From Pseudomonadota bacterium (GTDB lineage Bacteria; Pseudomonadota; Alphaproteobacteria; SHVZ01), in assembly GCA_016195085.1 (NCBI GenBank), contig JACQAG010000013.1:1-62086 (forward strand): 62,086 nt of DNA, in the 5' to 3' direction. The translations under genes were made by a program, and so were the position numbers. Shown piece after piece: positions 9,846-17,867 of this stretch. The notes under the pieces are model-generated. The model was not told the origin of the DNA and did no database searches. It saw only the letters and a list, made by a program, of their open reading frames with translations. Every line of letters starts with the position of its first letter. Position 1 is the first letter of the stretch.

Positions 9846-10242
9846 CGTCATGGCCGGGCTTGACCCGGCCATCCACGTCGTGTCTTGCGATCGCGATGTT
9901 GCTCGCCGAGACTTCGTCCGTGAAAGGCGGATGGGTCTACATCATCACCAACCGGCCAAACGGGACGCTCTCTGTGGGTGTCACCAGTGATTTGGCTCGC
10001 CGTGCCTGGGAACATCGGGAAGGCGTGGCAGACGGCTTCAGCAAGCGGTGTGGCCTCAAGCGACTCGTCTATGTCGAACGCCACGACGATATCGGGGTTG
10101 CCATCCAACGAGAGAAGACCATGAAACATTGGCCTCGCGCATGGAAGGTCCGGCTGATCCTGGCCGAAAATCCCCGATGGGACGACCTATACGATCGGCT
10201 TGCGTCATGACGTGGATGGCCGGGACAAGCCCGGCCATGACG
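9846..10242. mobile_element. Hairpin-bounded GIY-YIG nuclease element (family F2, putative autonomous copy)
   Basis: A 397-bp unit. The left end (9846-9879) and right end (10209-10242) are 34-nt inverted repeats with a single mismatch, and each end is itself a hairpin (arms ATGGCCGGG/CCCGGCCAT around a short centre). The only gene between them is the GIY-YIG nuclease, whose TGA overlaps the first bases of the right hairpin. The same paired-hairpin unit without a gene occurs at 31546-31636 and 37360-37493, where only about 20-25 nt separate the hairpins. No target-site duplication is obvious. That this is a mobile unit is inference. Confidence 0.6.
9920..10210 (+). CDS. Small GIY-YIG family nuclease inside palindromic repeats
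   Basis: 96 aa from the GTG at 9920 (MKGGWVYIITNRPNG); longer starts at 9860/9896 would run through the left hairpin and are not family-like. This is a stand-alone GIY-YIG domain of the YhbQ/UPF0213-like group. It contains GGWVYIITN (first motif, Tyr7), DLARRAWEHR with the catalytic Arg region, LKRLVYVERHDD, and QREKTMKHWPRAWK with the catalytic Glu. Oddity: the second motif reads GTLSVGVTSD, so the tyrosine of YIG is serine here; activity may be reduced or lost. It has no additional DNA-binding domain. The immediate context is only the flanking inverted repeats, not an operon. Confidence 0.85.
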   Translation: MKGGWVYIITNRPNGTLSVGVTSDLARRAWEHREGVADGFSKRCGLKRLVYVERHDDIGVAIQREKTMKHWPRAWKVRLILAENPRWDDLYDRLAS

Positions 10243-10304
10243 ATAAGAATGATATTTCAGCCTGCATCAAACTGCGGATCTCAGCCGTATCGGAGGATTG
10301 TCGA

Positions 10305-11612
10305 TCACAGATACCTCGCCCACAGATACACATGGGCGATGGCGACGCTGATCAGCATCAGCCAGAAGGCGTGCTTGGTGTAGGTCCAGAAGCCGAATTC
10401 GATGCCGTTGCGCTCGGCGATACCGGCGACGGTCAGATTGGCCGACGCGCCGATGAGGGTGCCGTTGCCGCCGAGGCAGGCGCCCAAGGAGAGCGCCCAC
10501 CACAACGGCTCGAGCTTGTCGGCGCCGCCGAAGCCGGGCCCTAGCGCCTTGATCAGCGGAATCATCGTCGCCACGAAGGGAATGTTGTCGACGATGGCGG
10601 AGAGGAAGGCCGACGCCCAGAGAATGATGTAGGCGGTGAGCGCGAAGCTGCCGCCGGTCGCCCGGACGAGCCGGTCGGCGAGCCAAGCCAAGACCCCCGT
10701 CACCTCGAGCCCGTGCACCACGATGAAGAGGCCGACGAAGAAGAAGATCGTGATCCAGTCGATCTCGTTGTAGGTCTCGGTCACCCGCCGGCTCTGCTTC
10801 TCCTTCTCGCCGTGGTGCTCGATGTTGTGGAGCACCATGAGGGCGGCTGCACCCAGGAGCGCGATGGTGCCCGGCTCGAGCGCGAGCTGGCGCGCCAGCA
10901 CGAAGGCGATCATCACCATGCCGATGACGATGAGCGATGCCCACAGCAGCGGCCAGTCGGTGATGGTGGCGCGCTCGTCCATGGCCATGACGCGGGCGCG
11001 CGCCTCGGCCGTCGCGTGCATGGATCGGCCCCAGACGAGGTGGGTCGCCAGCGCCTGGACCGCCATGACGACGAGGATGACCGGGGTCAAGTGCAGCACG
11101 AACTCGTTGAACGACAGGCCGGCGGCCGAGCCGATGATGATGTTGGGCGGGTCGCCGATGAGGGTGGCGGTGCCGCCGATGTTGGAGGCGAAGACCTCGG
11201 CGAAGAGGAAGGGATAGGGTGGGGCGCCCAGCTCGCGGGCGACCACGAGCGTGACGGGCGCGATCAGCAGCACGGTAGTCACATTGTCGAGGAAAGCCGA
11301 CAGCACCGCCGTCGTCACCGACAGCATCAGCAGCATGACCCAGGGCTCGGCCCGGCCCTTCTTCGCCGACCACACCGCCAGATACTCGAACATGCCCGAG
11401 CGGCGCGAGATCGAGACCAGGATCATCATGCCGGTCAACAGCGCGATGGTGTTGAAGTCGACGCCCTTGACCGCTTCCTTCTGATCCAAGACGCCGACGG
11501 CGATCATCAGCCCGGCGCCCAAGAGCGCCACGATCGAGCGGTTCATCCGCTCGGTCACGATGAGAACATAGGTCGCAACGAGAATGGCGGTCGCGATCCA
11601 CACCTGGCTCAC
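10305..11612 (-). CDS. ArsB/NhaD-type ion transporter
   Basis: 435 aa with about eleven to twelve hydrophobic segments. It belongs to the ion transporter superfamily that includes ArsB, NhaD and the mammalian P protein. The signature region is FLDNVTTVLLIAPVTL and ASNIGGTATLIGDPPNIIIGSAAG in the first half, with the partner ASAFLSAIVDNIPFVATMIPLI and CLGGNGTLIGASANLTVAGIAE in the second half, showing the typical internal duplication with two re-entrant NP/DN motifs. The substrate could be Na+/H+ exchange or an anion; no arsenic genes are nearby. It is followed 25 bp downstream... on the minus strand its upstream neighbour is the lipoprotein gene, so they may share a transcript. Confidence 0.85.
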   Translation of the reverse strand: MSQVWIATAILVATYVLIVTERMNRSIVALLGAGLMIAVGVLDQKEAVKGVDFNTIALLTGMMILVSISRRSGMFEYLAVWSAKKGRAEPWVMLLMLSVTTAVLSAFLDNVTTVLLIAPVTLVVARELGAPPYPFLFAEVFASNIGGTATLIGDPPNIIIGSAAGLSFNEFVLHLTPVILVVMAVQALATHLVWGRSMHATAEARARVMAMDERATITDWPLLWASLIVIGMVMIAFVLARQLALEPGTIALLGAAALMVLHNIEHHGEKEKQSRRVTETYNEIDWITIFFFVGLFIVVHGLEVTGVLAWLADRLVRATGGSFALTAYIILWASAFLSAIVDNIPFVATMIPLIKALGPGFGGADKLEPLWWALSLGACLGGNGTLIGASANLTVAGIAERNGIEFGFWTYTKHAFWLMLISVAIAHVYLWARYL

Positions 11613-11637
11613 AGGGCTGTCCCTTTCGGTATAATTC

Positions 11638-12162
11638 TCAGCGGCCCTGCGTGCGATGCTGGTATTGGAGCTGCGCCTCGGTCAGCTGGAAGCCGAACAG
11701 CACGGAGTAGCCCGGACCCTTGAGGCGCTCGGAGAGCGGGATGCGCTGGCGCAGATCCTCGCTCAACAGCACGCGGGCCTGCTTGCCCTTGAATTCCGCC
11801 TCGGTATCGAAGGCCTCTTTCTGCAGGACCTGTCCATCGGGATCGAGGACCGCGGCGAAGTATTGCACGCGCGCCTTGCCGTCGCGGTCGGCCAGGCCTT
11901 GGAACGCCTGAATCTGCACGGTGATCTCGATGGTGACGCCGGTCTTGTCATAGGTGCAGCTCGCCGCCAGGCCGGCAAAGGCGAACTCGTAGCGCCGGTC
12001 GGTCACGTCGCGGCCGGTACCCTCGCGGAACTCGGTCAGGCGCGACAGATCCTGTAGCACGGCCACCCGGGGACAGGCCGTCGGCGCTTCCTTCTTGCTG
12101 CTGCTGCTGCAGGCCGCAAGCAGGAGGACCAGAAGGACGAGCAGCGGGGAGAGATGCCGCAC
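11638..12162 (-). CDS. Hypothetical outer-membrane or periplasmic lipoprotein
   Basis: 174 aa from the GTG at 12162 (VRHLSPLLVLLVLLLAACSSSSKK). The lipobox LAAC gives a lipidated cysteine at about residue 18. The GTG is preferred over a longer in-frame start at 12252, which would overlap the CDGSH gene and add an arginine-rich leader with no family sense. With the GTG the two genes are 7 bp apart. The mature part (RVAVLQDLSRLTEF..., SCTYDKTGVTIEITVQIQA) is conserved in alphaproteobacterial lipoproteins without known function. It is probably cotranscribed with the CDGSH gene upstream and the transporter downstream. Confidence 0.8.
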   Translation of the reverse strand: MRHLSPLLVLLVLLLAACSSSSKKEAPTACPRVAVLQDLSRLTEFREGTGRDVTDRRYEFAFAGLAASCTYDKTGVTIEITVQIQAFQGLADRDGKARVQYFAAVLDPDGQVLQKEAFDTEAEFKGKQARVLLSEDLRQRIPLSERLKGPGYSVLFGFQLTEAQLQYQHRTQGR

Positions 12163-12169
12163 CGATGGC

Positions 12170-12409
12170 CTAAAGCGACTTGTGCGTGCCGTCGCAGAAA
12201 GGTTGCGTCTTCGTCGCCTTGCAACCGCAGAAGTAAAGGGTCTTTGCCGCATCCGCCGGGTACATCAATGGTTCCAGGCCGGTACCCTTGTGGCTGCCGT
12301 CGCAGAAGGGCTGTTTGGCCGAGCGACCGCAGCGGCACCACCAATACTGCTTTCCGGCGTCGACGTTGACTGCATAGGGCGCCTTCTGTGCCGGTATCGG
12401 ATCTGCCAT
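12170..12409 (-). CDS. CDGSH iron-sulfur domain protein with two zinc-finger motifs
   Basis: 79 aa. Two CDGSH-type [2Fe-2S] sites are visible: WCRCGRSAKQPFCDGSH and FCGCKATKTQPFCDGTH, each with three Cys and one His as expected. The ATG at 12409 is used; it is followed by MADPIPAQKAPYAVNVDAG. Tandem-CDGSH proteins of this size are widespread small redox or cluster-transfer proteins of uncertain role. It is the first gene of the minus-strand set with the lipoprotein and transporter genes, and is divergent from ispH. Confidence 0.92.
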   Translation of the reverse strand: MADPIPAQKAPYAVNVDAGKQYWWCRCGRSAKQPFCDGSHKGTGLEPLMYPADAAKTLYFCGCKATKTQPFCDGTHKSL

Positions 12410-12583
12410 ATCTCTCTTCCTTCGCACGTTTGGGTGTACTAGGGTCCCGGCGAATCCCGGGGCATTGCCACCATGCCCGCCAATCCCGCTCGGGGGTCGG
12501 TTCCCGAGAGCCGGCTCGAGGCTGGCGGGCGGCGGCGACTGTAGAGAACGGCCGCGGCGGAGACAAGGGCGCCCGCTTGGCCG

Positions 12584-12635
12584 CTAGTGTGATGATTCCG
12601 AAGTTCGTCGGCGAACTTCGGAATCATCACACTAG
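12584..12635. repeat. Perfect 24-bp palindrome (family F3) 5' of ispH
   Basis: Arms 12584-12607 and 12612-12635 are perfect reverse complements (starting CTAGTGTGATGATTCCGAAG) around a TCGG loop. The right arm ends 23 nt before the ispH ATG, and the motif ACACTAG is repeated directly at 12629-12635 and 12646-12652, just ahead of the ribosome-binding site. It is less G+C-rich than its surroundings. It may be a dispersed mobile palindrome, and it could also act on ispH expression, being in or next to its leader. Confidence 0.9.
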
Positions 12636-12658
12636 ATTCAACGGGACACTAGGGAGCA

Positions 12659-13615
12659 ATGAGCTTGAGCGAAGCCTCACCGTCGCTGACTGTGCTGTTG
12701 GCCGCGCCGCGCGGCTTTTGCGCCGGCGTCGATCGGGCGATCCAGATCGTGGAAGAGACCTTGAAGCGCTTCGGCTCGCCGGTCTATGTGCGCCACGAGA
12801 TCGTGCACAACCGGTTCGTGGTCGAGGGGCTGGAAGCCAAGGGTGCCGTCTTCGTCGAGGAGCTGGACCAGGTCCCGGACGGGGCGCCGGTGGTGTTCTC
12901 CGCCCATGGCGTGCCCAAGACCGTGCCGGAAGAGGCGCGTCGCCGCGGCCTGGTGCAGATGGATGCGACCTGTCCGCTGGTCAGCAAGGTGCACCACGAG
13001 GCCGAGCGGCAGCATGCCGAGGGAAGGCAGATCGTGCTCATCGGCCATGCCGGGCACCCGGAAGTCATCGGCACCATGGGGCAGCTGCCGCCGGGTGCGG
13101 TCCTGCTCGTGGAAAATCGCGAGCAGGCCGAGGCGCTCCAGCTCGAGCCGCCGTTCCGGCTCGCCTACATCACCCAGACGACGCTGTCGGTCGACGAGGC
13201 CGCCAGCATCGTCGCCATCTTGAAGCGCCGATTTCCCGCGATCGTCGGCCCGCGCAAGGAGGACATCTGCTACGCCACGACCAACCGGCAGCGTGCGGTC
13301 AAGGAGCTGGCGCCCAGGGTCGACGCGGTCCTGGTGATCGGCGCGCCGAACTCCTCCAATTCGCGCCGCCTGGTCGAGGTCGCCCGCAGCGCCGGCTGCC
13401 CCAAGGCGCAGCTTCTGCCGCGGGCGAGCGCGCTCGACTGGGCCTGGCTCGACGGCGTCACCCGCCTCGCCATCACCGCCGGCGCCTCGGCGCCTGAGGC
13501 CCTGGTGCAGGAGCTGGTGAGCCTGCTCCGCCAACGCTTCCAGGTGAGCATCGAGGAGGTGGCGGTGACCGCGGAAGACGTCTTCTTCAAGCTCCCCCGC
13601 GCGCTTGCCTCGTGA
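12659..13615 (+). CDS. ispH: 4-hydroxy-3-methylbut-2-enyl diphosphate reductase
   Basis: 318 aa. This is the last enzyme of the MEP isoprenoid pathway and makes IPP and DMAPP with a [4Fe-4S] cluster. The three cluster cysteines are in [12 protein letters not shown] (Cys21), [14 protein letters not shown] and [11 protein letters not shown]; substrate-binding HEIVHN, GHPEV and NSSNSRRL are present. The start at 12659 has an AGGGAG ribosome-binding site 3-8 nt upstream. It is followed by a palindromic repeat and then thrB and rnhA, an order conserved in alphaproteobacteria. Confidence 0.98.
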   Translation: MSLSEASPSLTVLLAAPRGFCAGVDRAIQIVEETLKRFGSPVYVRHEIVHNRFVVEGLEAKGAVFVEELDQVPDGAPVVFSAHGVPKTVPEEARRRGLVQMDATCPLVSKVHHEAERQHAEGRQIVLIGHAGHPEVIGTMGQLPPGAVLLVENREQAEALQLEPPFRLAYITQTTLSVDEAASIVAILKRRFPAIVGPRKEDICYATTNRQRAVKELAPRVDAVLVIGAPNSSNSRRLVEVARSAGCPKAQLLPRASALDWAWLDGVTRLAITAGASAPEALVQELVSLLRQRFQVSIEEVAVTAEDVFFKLPRALAS

Positions 13616-13645
13616 GACTCGACCTCGGACATCTATGAGACGCAA

Positions 13646-13780
13646 ACCCTCACCCGCCGCGCTGCGCTCGGCACCCTCTCCCGCGATGCGGGCGAGGGGC
13701 TACGAAAGCGCGGCGCAAGAACCCCTCTCCTGCATCGCGGGAGAGGGAGGGACCCACGCGCATGCGTGGGAGGGTGAGGG
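13646..13780. repeat. Nested palindromic repeat, family F4 copy a
   Basis: An outer inverted repeat (ACCCTCACCC near 13646 and GGGTGAGGG ending at 13780) encloses two smaller hairpins (CCCTCTCCCGC...GGGCGAGGGG and CCCCTCTCC...GGGAGAGGG). This is the most diverged copy of F4. It separates ispH from thrB, so it lies inside what is otherwise a conserved operon. Confidence 0.8.
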
Positions 13781-13816
13781 CACGCGCCCGCGGTTCCGCG
13801 TTCGCTAACCCCGACG

Positions 13817-14788
13817 ATGGCCGTCTATACCGCCGTCGCCGACGACGAGGTCGCCGAGTTCGTCGCTGCCTATGACATCGGCACGCCGGTCAGCTTCGCC
13901 GGCATCGCCGAGGGCGTGGAGAACTCCAATTTCCTGCTGCGCACGACGACCAGCAGCTACATCCTGACCCTCTACGAAAAGCGCGTCGCCCTCGGCGACC
14001 TGCCGTTCTTCCTCGGATTGATGGAGCATTTGGCCTCCCGCGGCGTCGCCTGTCCGACGCCGCTGCATGCCGGCGACGGCAAAGCCTTGCGCGAGCTGAA
14101 CGGCCGTCCAGCCGCGGTCGTGACCTTCCTCGAAGGGCTGTGGCCCCGCCGCATCCTGCCCGTCCACTCAACCGCGGTCGGAAAAGCGCTGGCGGAGCTG
14201 CATCGCGCCGGCGCCGATTTCTCCATGCGGCGCCCGAACGACCTATCGGTCGCCGGCTGGCGGCGCCTCTTTGCCGCCACGGCGGGGAGTGCCGACGCGG
14301 TCAAGCCTGGTCTCGGCCAATATCTCGCCCGCGAGCTGGCTCACCTCGAAGACGCCTGGCCGTCTTGTCTCCCGGAGGGCGTCATTCATGCCGATCTCTT
14401 CCCCGACAACGTGTTCTTTCTCGGCGAGCGGCTCTCCGGCCTCATCGATTTCTACTTTGCCTGCACCGACTTTCTCGCTTACGACCTCGCCGTCTGCCTG
14501 AATGCCTGGTGCTTCGAGCCGGACTGGAGCTTCAATGTGACCAAGGCCCGGCTGATGGTCGGCGCCTACCAGAAGGAGCGGCCGCTCGCCGCCGACGAGC
14601 TGGCCGCACTGCCGCTCTTGTGCCGCGGCTCGGCGCTGCGCTTCCTGTTGACCCGGCTCTACGACTGGCTCAATCACCCGGACGGCGCCTTGGTCAAGCC
14701 CAAGGACCCGCTCGAATACGTGGCCAAGCTCCGCTTCCATCAGGGTGTCTCGAGCCCCGCCGGCTACGGCCTCGACGGCCCGCCATGA
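13817..14788 (+). CDS. thrB: Homoserine kinase (aminoglycoside-phosphotransferase fold)
   Basis: 323 aa. It phosphorylates homoserine in threonine synthesis. This is the ThrB form with the choline/aminoglycoside kinase fold rather than the GHMP fold, standard in alphaproteobacteria. Visible are [22 protein letters not shown] (nucleotide loop), the catalytic [13 protein letters not shown] and the metal-binding [17 protein letters not shown]. The length is normal. It stands 28 bp before rnhA; the F4 palindrome lies immediately upstream. Confidence 0.95.
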   Translation: MAVYTAVADDEVAEFVAAYDIGTPVSFAGIAEGVENSNFLLRTTTSSYILTLYEKRVALGDLPFFLGLMEHLASRGVACPTPLHAGDGKALRELNGRPAAVVTFLEGLWPRRILPVHSTAVGKALAELHRAGADFSMRRPNDLSVAGWRRLFAATAGSADAVKPGLGQYLARELAHLEDAWPSCLPEGVIHADLFPDNVFFLGERLSGLIDFYFACTDFLAYDLAVCLNAWCFEPDWSFNVTKARLMVGAYQKERPLAADELAALPLLCRGSALRFLLTRLYDWLNHPDGALVKPKDPLEYVAKLRFHQGVSSPAGYGLDGPP

Positions 14789-14798
14789 GCGAGGCCCC

Positions 14799-15275
14799 AT
14801 GAGCGAGCTAGAGGGCGGCGGCGAGGACTTGGTGGAGATCTATGCCGACGGTGCCTGCAGCGGCAATCCCGGTCCCGGCGGCTGGGCGGCGATGCTGCGC
14901 TATCGCGGCGTGGAGAAGGAGCTCTCCGGCGGCGAGCCCATGACCACCAACAACCGTATGGAGCTGATGGCGGCGATCCGCGCCTTGGAGAGCTTGACCC
15001 GTCCGGTCCCGGCGCGCGTCCACACCGACTCGACCTACGTCAAGGACGGCATCACCCGCTGGATTCACGGCTGGAAGAAGAATGGCTGGCGCACAGCCGA
15101 CAAGCAGCCGGTGAAGAACGTCGATCTGTGGCAGCGCCTGGATCAGGCCTTGGCCGGGCACAGGGTGGAATGGGAGTGGGTCAAGGGCCATTCCGGCCAT
15201 CCCGAGAACGAGCGGGTCGACAAGCTGGCGCGGGCCGCGATTCCGAGGGCCGAGGCGGCTAACCCGGAAGGCTGA
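14799..15275 (+). CDS. rnhA: Ribonuclease HI
   Basis: 158 aa from the ATG at 14799. It degrades RNA in RNA-DNA hybrids. The catalytic acids are Asp17 ([15 protein letters not shown]), Glu55 ([10 protein letters not shown]), Asp77 ([12 protein letters not shown]) and Asp141 (ENERVDKLA), with His131 in KGHSGH. A longer in-frame start would overlap thrB by over 40 bases and is not needed. Its 3' end overlaps the converging GST gene by 17 bp. Confidence 0.98.
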   Translation: MSELEGGGEDLVEIYADGACSGNPGPGGWAAMLRYRGVEKELSGGEPMTTNNRMELMAAIRALESLTRPVPARVHTDSTYVKDGITRWIHGWKKNGWRTADKQPVKNVDLWQRLDQALAGHRVEWEWVKGHSGHPENERVDKLARAAIPRAEAANPEG

Positions 15276-15903
15276 GCGGAACCACCGTCGCGGCGCTGGT
15301 CTCCTGCATCTGCGGGAAATGCCCTTGCATGGCCTCGATGCGGGCGAGCCAGCGCCGCACCGCGTCGAAGCCGGTCAAGTCGAAGCCGCCTTCGTGGCAA
15401 TTATGCGTGTAGGCGTAGAGCGCGATGTCGGCGATCGAAATGCCGCCCTCGACGAACCAGTCCTGCCGAGCCAAGTGCTGGTTCATGACCGAGAGCGCGT
15501 GCATGCCTCTCGCGTGGTTCTCGGCCAAGCGCCGGGCCTCCGCCGGATCGGCCGCCATGAAGCGGCGGATGTAGCGATTGACCGCGATCGCCGGCTCGTG
15601 GCTGTACTGCTCGAAGAACATCCAGCGCAGCGTTTCGGTCTGCAGCCAGGGATCCTCCGGCCAGAAGCCGGTGCCGCGGGCGAAATAGAATAGGATGGCG
15701 CCGGACTCCGACAGCATGCGGCCATCGTCGAGCCTGACCGCCGGCACCTTGCCGATGGGATTGAGGCGCCGGAATTCCGGCGTGCGCGGCCCGCCGCTCA
15801 CCTGGTTGACCTCGACGCGGGCATGCTCGATGCCGAGATAGCCCCAAAGCAGCCGGACCTTGTAGACGTTGCCCGATTCCAGATTGCCGTAGAGCGTCAG
15901 CAT
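15259..15903 (-). CDS. Glutathione S-transferase family protein
   Basis: 214 aa from the ATG at 15903 ([24 protein letters not shown]). The N-terminal thioredoxin-like domain has [24 protein letters not shown], the glutathione gamma-glutamyl site. The helical C-terminal domain contains [17 protein letters not shown] with the conserved N-capping box. The start overlaps the ornithine-cyclodeaminase-like gene by 7 bp, so they are cotranscribed. The substrate is unknown; soil alphaproteobacteria encode many GSTs of this kind. Confidence 0.92.
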   Translation of the reverse strand: MLTLYGNLESGNVYKVRLLWGYLGIEHARVEVNQVSGGPRTPEFRRLNPIGKVPAVRLDDGRMLSESGAILFYFARGTGFWPEDPWLQTETLRWMFFEQYSHEPAIAVNRYIRRFMAADPAEARRLAENHARGMHALSVMNQHLARQDWFVEGGISIADIALYAYTHNCHEGGFDLTGFDAVRRWLARIEAMQGHFPQMQETSAATVVPLSLPG

Positions 15904-16928
15904 CCCGGACCTCCAATGCTGCCGGCGAAGTCGACGCGACAGGCTTGGCCTGAGGCCAACGCCGCCTCGAAGACGCATGCCGCCGCCGCGACATCCTGCA
16001 ACGCGGTCCCGGTCGAGTCGAATATGGCGATCTCTCCGGGCCGGCGGCGGCCGGGCTTGCGGCCGGCGACGATCGCCGCCAGCTCCCCATGCACGTCCGC
16101 CGCGCGCATGGCTCCGGCCTGGATCGCGTGCCTGAGATCGCCGCCCTCCATGCACTGCTCGAGGTGATCGACGACCACGGTCGAAGCCGCCATCAGGTCG
16201 GGCGCCAACTCCTGCTTTTCCGGGTTGTCGGCGCCGACCGCGGCGATGAATGCGCCAGGCCGAACATCGGCCAAGCCCAAGAGCGCCGCCCTGGCCGGCG
16301 TGCAGGTCACGCACACATCGGCGCATCTGGTCGCGCGGGCGATCGTGGCCTCGACGCGGATCTCGATTCCGAGCTCGGCTGCGAGCTCGTCCGCGAAGGC
16401 GGCGGCGACTTTGGGATCGCGGTCGACCACCAAGGCGAGCTCCAGCGGCAGTACCTCTTTCAGCGCCCGGAGCTGGTGGCGCCCCTGCACGCCGCAGCCG
16501 ATGATGGCGACGACCTCGGCGTCGGGCAGCGCCAGGTGCATCGCCGCCACTGCCGTCATCGCCGCGGTGCGCTTGGCGGTGATCTCGATCGAATCCAGCA
16601 CGGCCAGCAAGCGTCCGTTGCCGCCGTCGAAGAGGCCGATCATGCCCTGGATCGTCGGCAGGCCGAAACGGTCGGGATTGGTCGGGAAGTTGGCGTTGAT
16701 CTTGGCCGCGACATAGAGGCGGTGCAGCCTGAGCCCGCCGGCCTTCACATGGAAGCTGCCGGCATCGGCATGGAGGCCGAGCACGGCGGGGCCGATGGCA
16801 CGGCCCTTGTCTTGCTCGATCAATGACGCTTTGACGACCCGGATGCAGGAACCGATATCGAGAAGCCGCGCCACATCGGCCTGGCCGAAGATGAGCGTTC
16901 CCGTGTCACCCGAGGAGGGCGTCGTCAT
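15897..16928 (-). CDS. Ornithine cyclodeaminase / mu-crystallin family dehydrogenase
   Basis: 343 aa. The family covers ornithine cyclodeaminase, alanine dehydrogenase, ketimine reductase and similar NAD(P)-linked enzymes. Seen are KAGGLRLHRLYVAAKINANFP (substrate pocket with Lys), the Rossmann loop VVAIIGCGVQGRHQL, CADVCVTCTPAR and GAFIAAVGAD. The catalytic Asp of true ornithine cyclodeaminase lies in a segment corresponding to IFDSTGTALQDVAAA. Specificity cannot be decided. It sits between a ChrB-domain gene (ATGA overlap upstream) and the GST gene (7-bp overlap downstream). Confidence 0.9.
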   Translation of the reverse strand: MTTPSSGDTGTLIFGQADVARLLDIGSCIRVVKASLIEQDKGRAIGPAVLGLHADAGSFHVKAGGLRLHRLYVAAKINANFPTNPDRFGLPTIQGMIGLFDGGNGRLLAVLDSIEITAKRTAAMTAVAAMHLALPDAEVVAIIGCGVQGRHQLRALKEVLPLELALVVDRDPKVAAAFADELAAELGIEIRVEATIARATRCADVCVTCTPARAALLGLADVRPGAFIAAVGADNPEKQELAPDLMAASTVVVDHLEQCMEGGDLRHAIQAGAMRAADVHGELAAIVAGRKPGRRRPGEIAIFDSTGTALQDVAAAACVFEAALASGQACRVDFAGSIGGPGC

Positions 16929-17566
16929 ATCACCCGCCGTATCATCAGGTTCTGCCAGCGTCGGCGCTCCTCCCGTCCGGAAAGGTCATCATCGGCAATC
17001 CCGAGATCGCGGAGGAGATGGGGTCCCAGCGGCGGCAAAGGCTGGCGCGGGCCGAGCGTGCGTCCCGCCCGACAGCGCGCGGCGAGCCGGGCGGCGAAGC
17101 GCTGCAGCCTCGATGCCGGATCCCAGGGATGCCAATGCGGCTCCCACGAGGCCTCGCGGCACCACGCATAGAGGCAATCGACCAGCGGCAAGCCCAGGCG
17201 GAGCGCGTCCTGCTCTTCTCGCGATCGATCGAGGAGGCCGGCGAGGATGGCGCGCGCACCGGCGGCTTCCGGCACCACCGCGCCGGCGTCGTTGGCGGCG
17301 GCGCCGACCGCCCGCTCGAAGCGCCGAATGCCGGGCGCGTCCAGCCGGAACACATGCACGAAGTCGCCGAGCCTTTCCAGCTCGACGATGCCCCCCAGCC
17401 TGACGCCGGCGACGGCAAAGGGAATGGCGCCGGTGGCAGCGGCGAGCCGATCCACGTCCTCTACGGCGGCGAAGCGGAATTCGCTGGCGGTGTCGACGAA
17501 GCGCCGCACCAGCCAAGCGCAAGCGAGCGGCTCGAGAGCGAGCGGTCGCCGCGTGACCCAGATCAT
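16925..17566 (-). CDS. ChrB C-terminal domain protein with DUF1127-like tail
   Basis: 213 aa from the ATG at 17566. The first ~140 residues match the chromate-resistance ChrB C-terminal domain: MIWVTRRPLALEPLACAWLVRRF, VDTASEFRFAAVEDV, a middle GIVELERLGD, and LVDCLYAWCREAS. The last ~60 residues are arginine-rich and end in LPPLGPHLLRDLGIADDDLSG, which resembles the DUF1127 motif (LxxLxxxLLxDIGL). Such a fusion is not one I know. The ChrA transporter is absent. The gene overlaps the next one (ATGA), so it starts a three-gene operon with the cyclodeaminase-like and GST genes; oxidative or metal stress detoxification is a plausible theme. Confidence 0.75.
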   Translation of the reverse strand: MIWVTRRPLALEPLACAWLVRRFVDTASEFRFAAVEDVDRLAAATGAIPFAVAGVRLGGIVELERLGDFVHVFRLDAPGIRRFERAVGAAANDAGAVVPEAAGARAILAGLLDRSREEQDALRLGLPLVDCLYAWCREASWEPHWHPWDPASRLQRFAARLAARCRAGRTLGPRQPLPPLGPHLLRDLGIADDDLSGREERRRWQNLMIRRVI

Positions 17567-17867
17567 CGAAGCGGCTGCCCATGTAGGCGCGTCACCGCCG
17601 GCTCGGGCGCGGCGCGGCAATAGGGATTGCGATCGAGAGGTGAGGGGAGGGATTGTGCCAAGATCATACCGTTGCTCCCAGGCGAAGCGACGGCAGAACT
17701 TGGACGGTGATCGTCTTGGGATGCCGGGCGTCTGCGGGAGCCCGACTTGGGTCAGCCTACAACAGCTCGACGCCGGCAGACAACGGGATTGCCATTGGCG
17801 GGATTGCCATTTGCGCCGGTGAAAGGAGGCGGCAGCCGGCCGGAGCGAGCCGGCCGCCGCATCGAGA
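17567..17867. other. Intergenic stretch without a gene
   Basis: About 300 bp between two minus-strand genes. It contains a tandem pair of 15-nt units differing at one position, CGGGATTGCCATTGG at 17784-17798 and CGGGATTGCCATTTG at 17799-17813, and a G+C-rich hairpin at about 17828-17862 (GGCAGCCGGCCGG / CCGGCCGCC) directly after the peroxiredoxin stop, which may act as its terminator. The remainder should hold the promoter of the ChrB-domain operon. I see no coding sequence. Confidence 0.5.

Noticed and set aside
10305-11612. Calling the transporter ArsB of arsenite resistance
   Set aside because: No arsR, arsC or arsA genes nearby; the family also has NhaD and other transporters.
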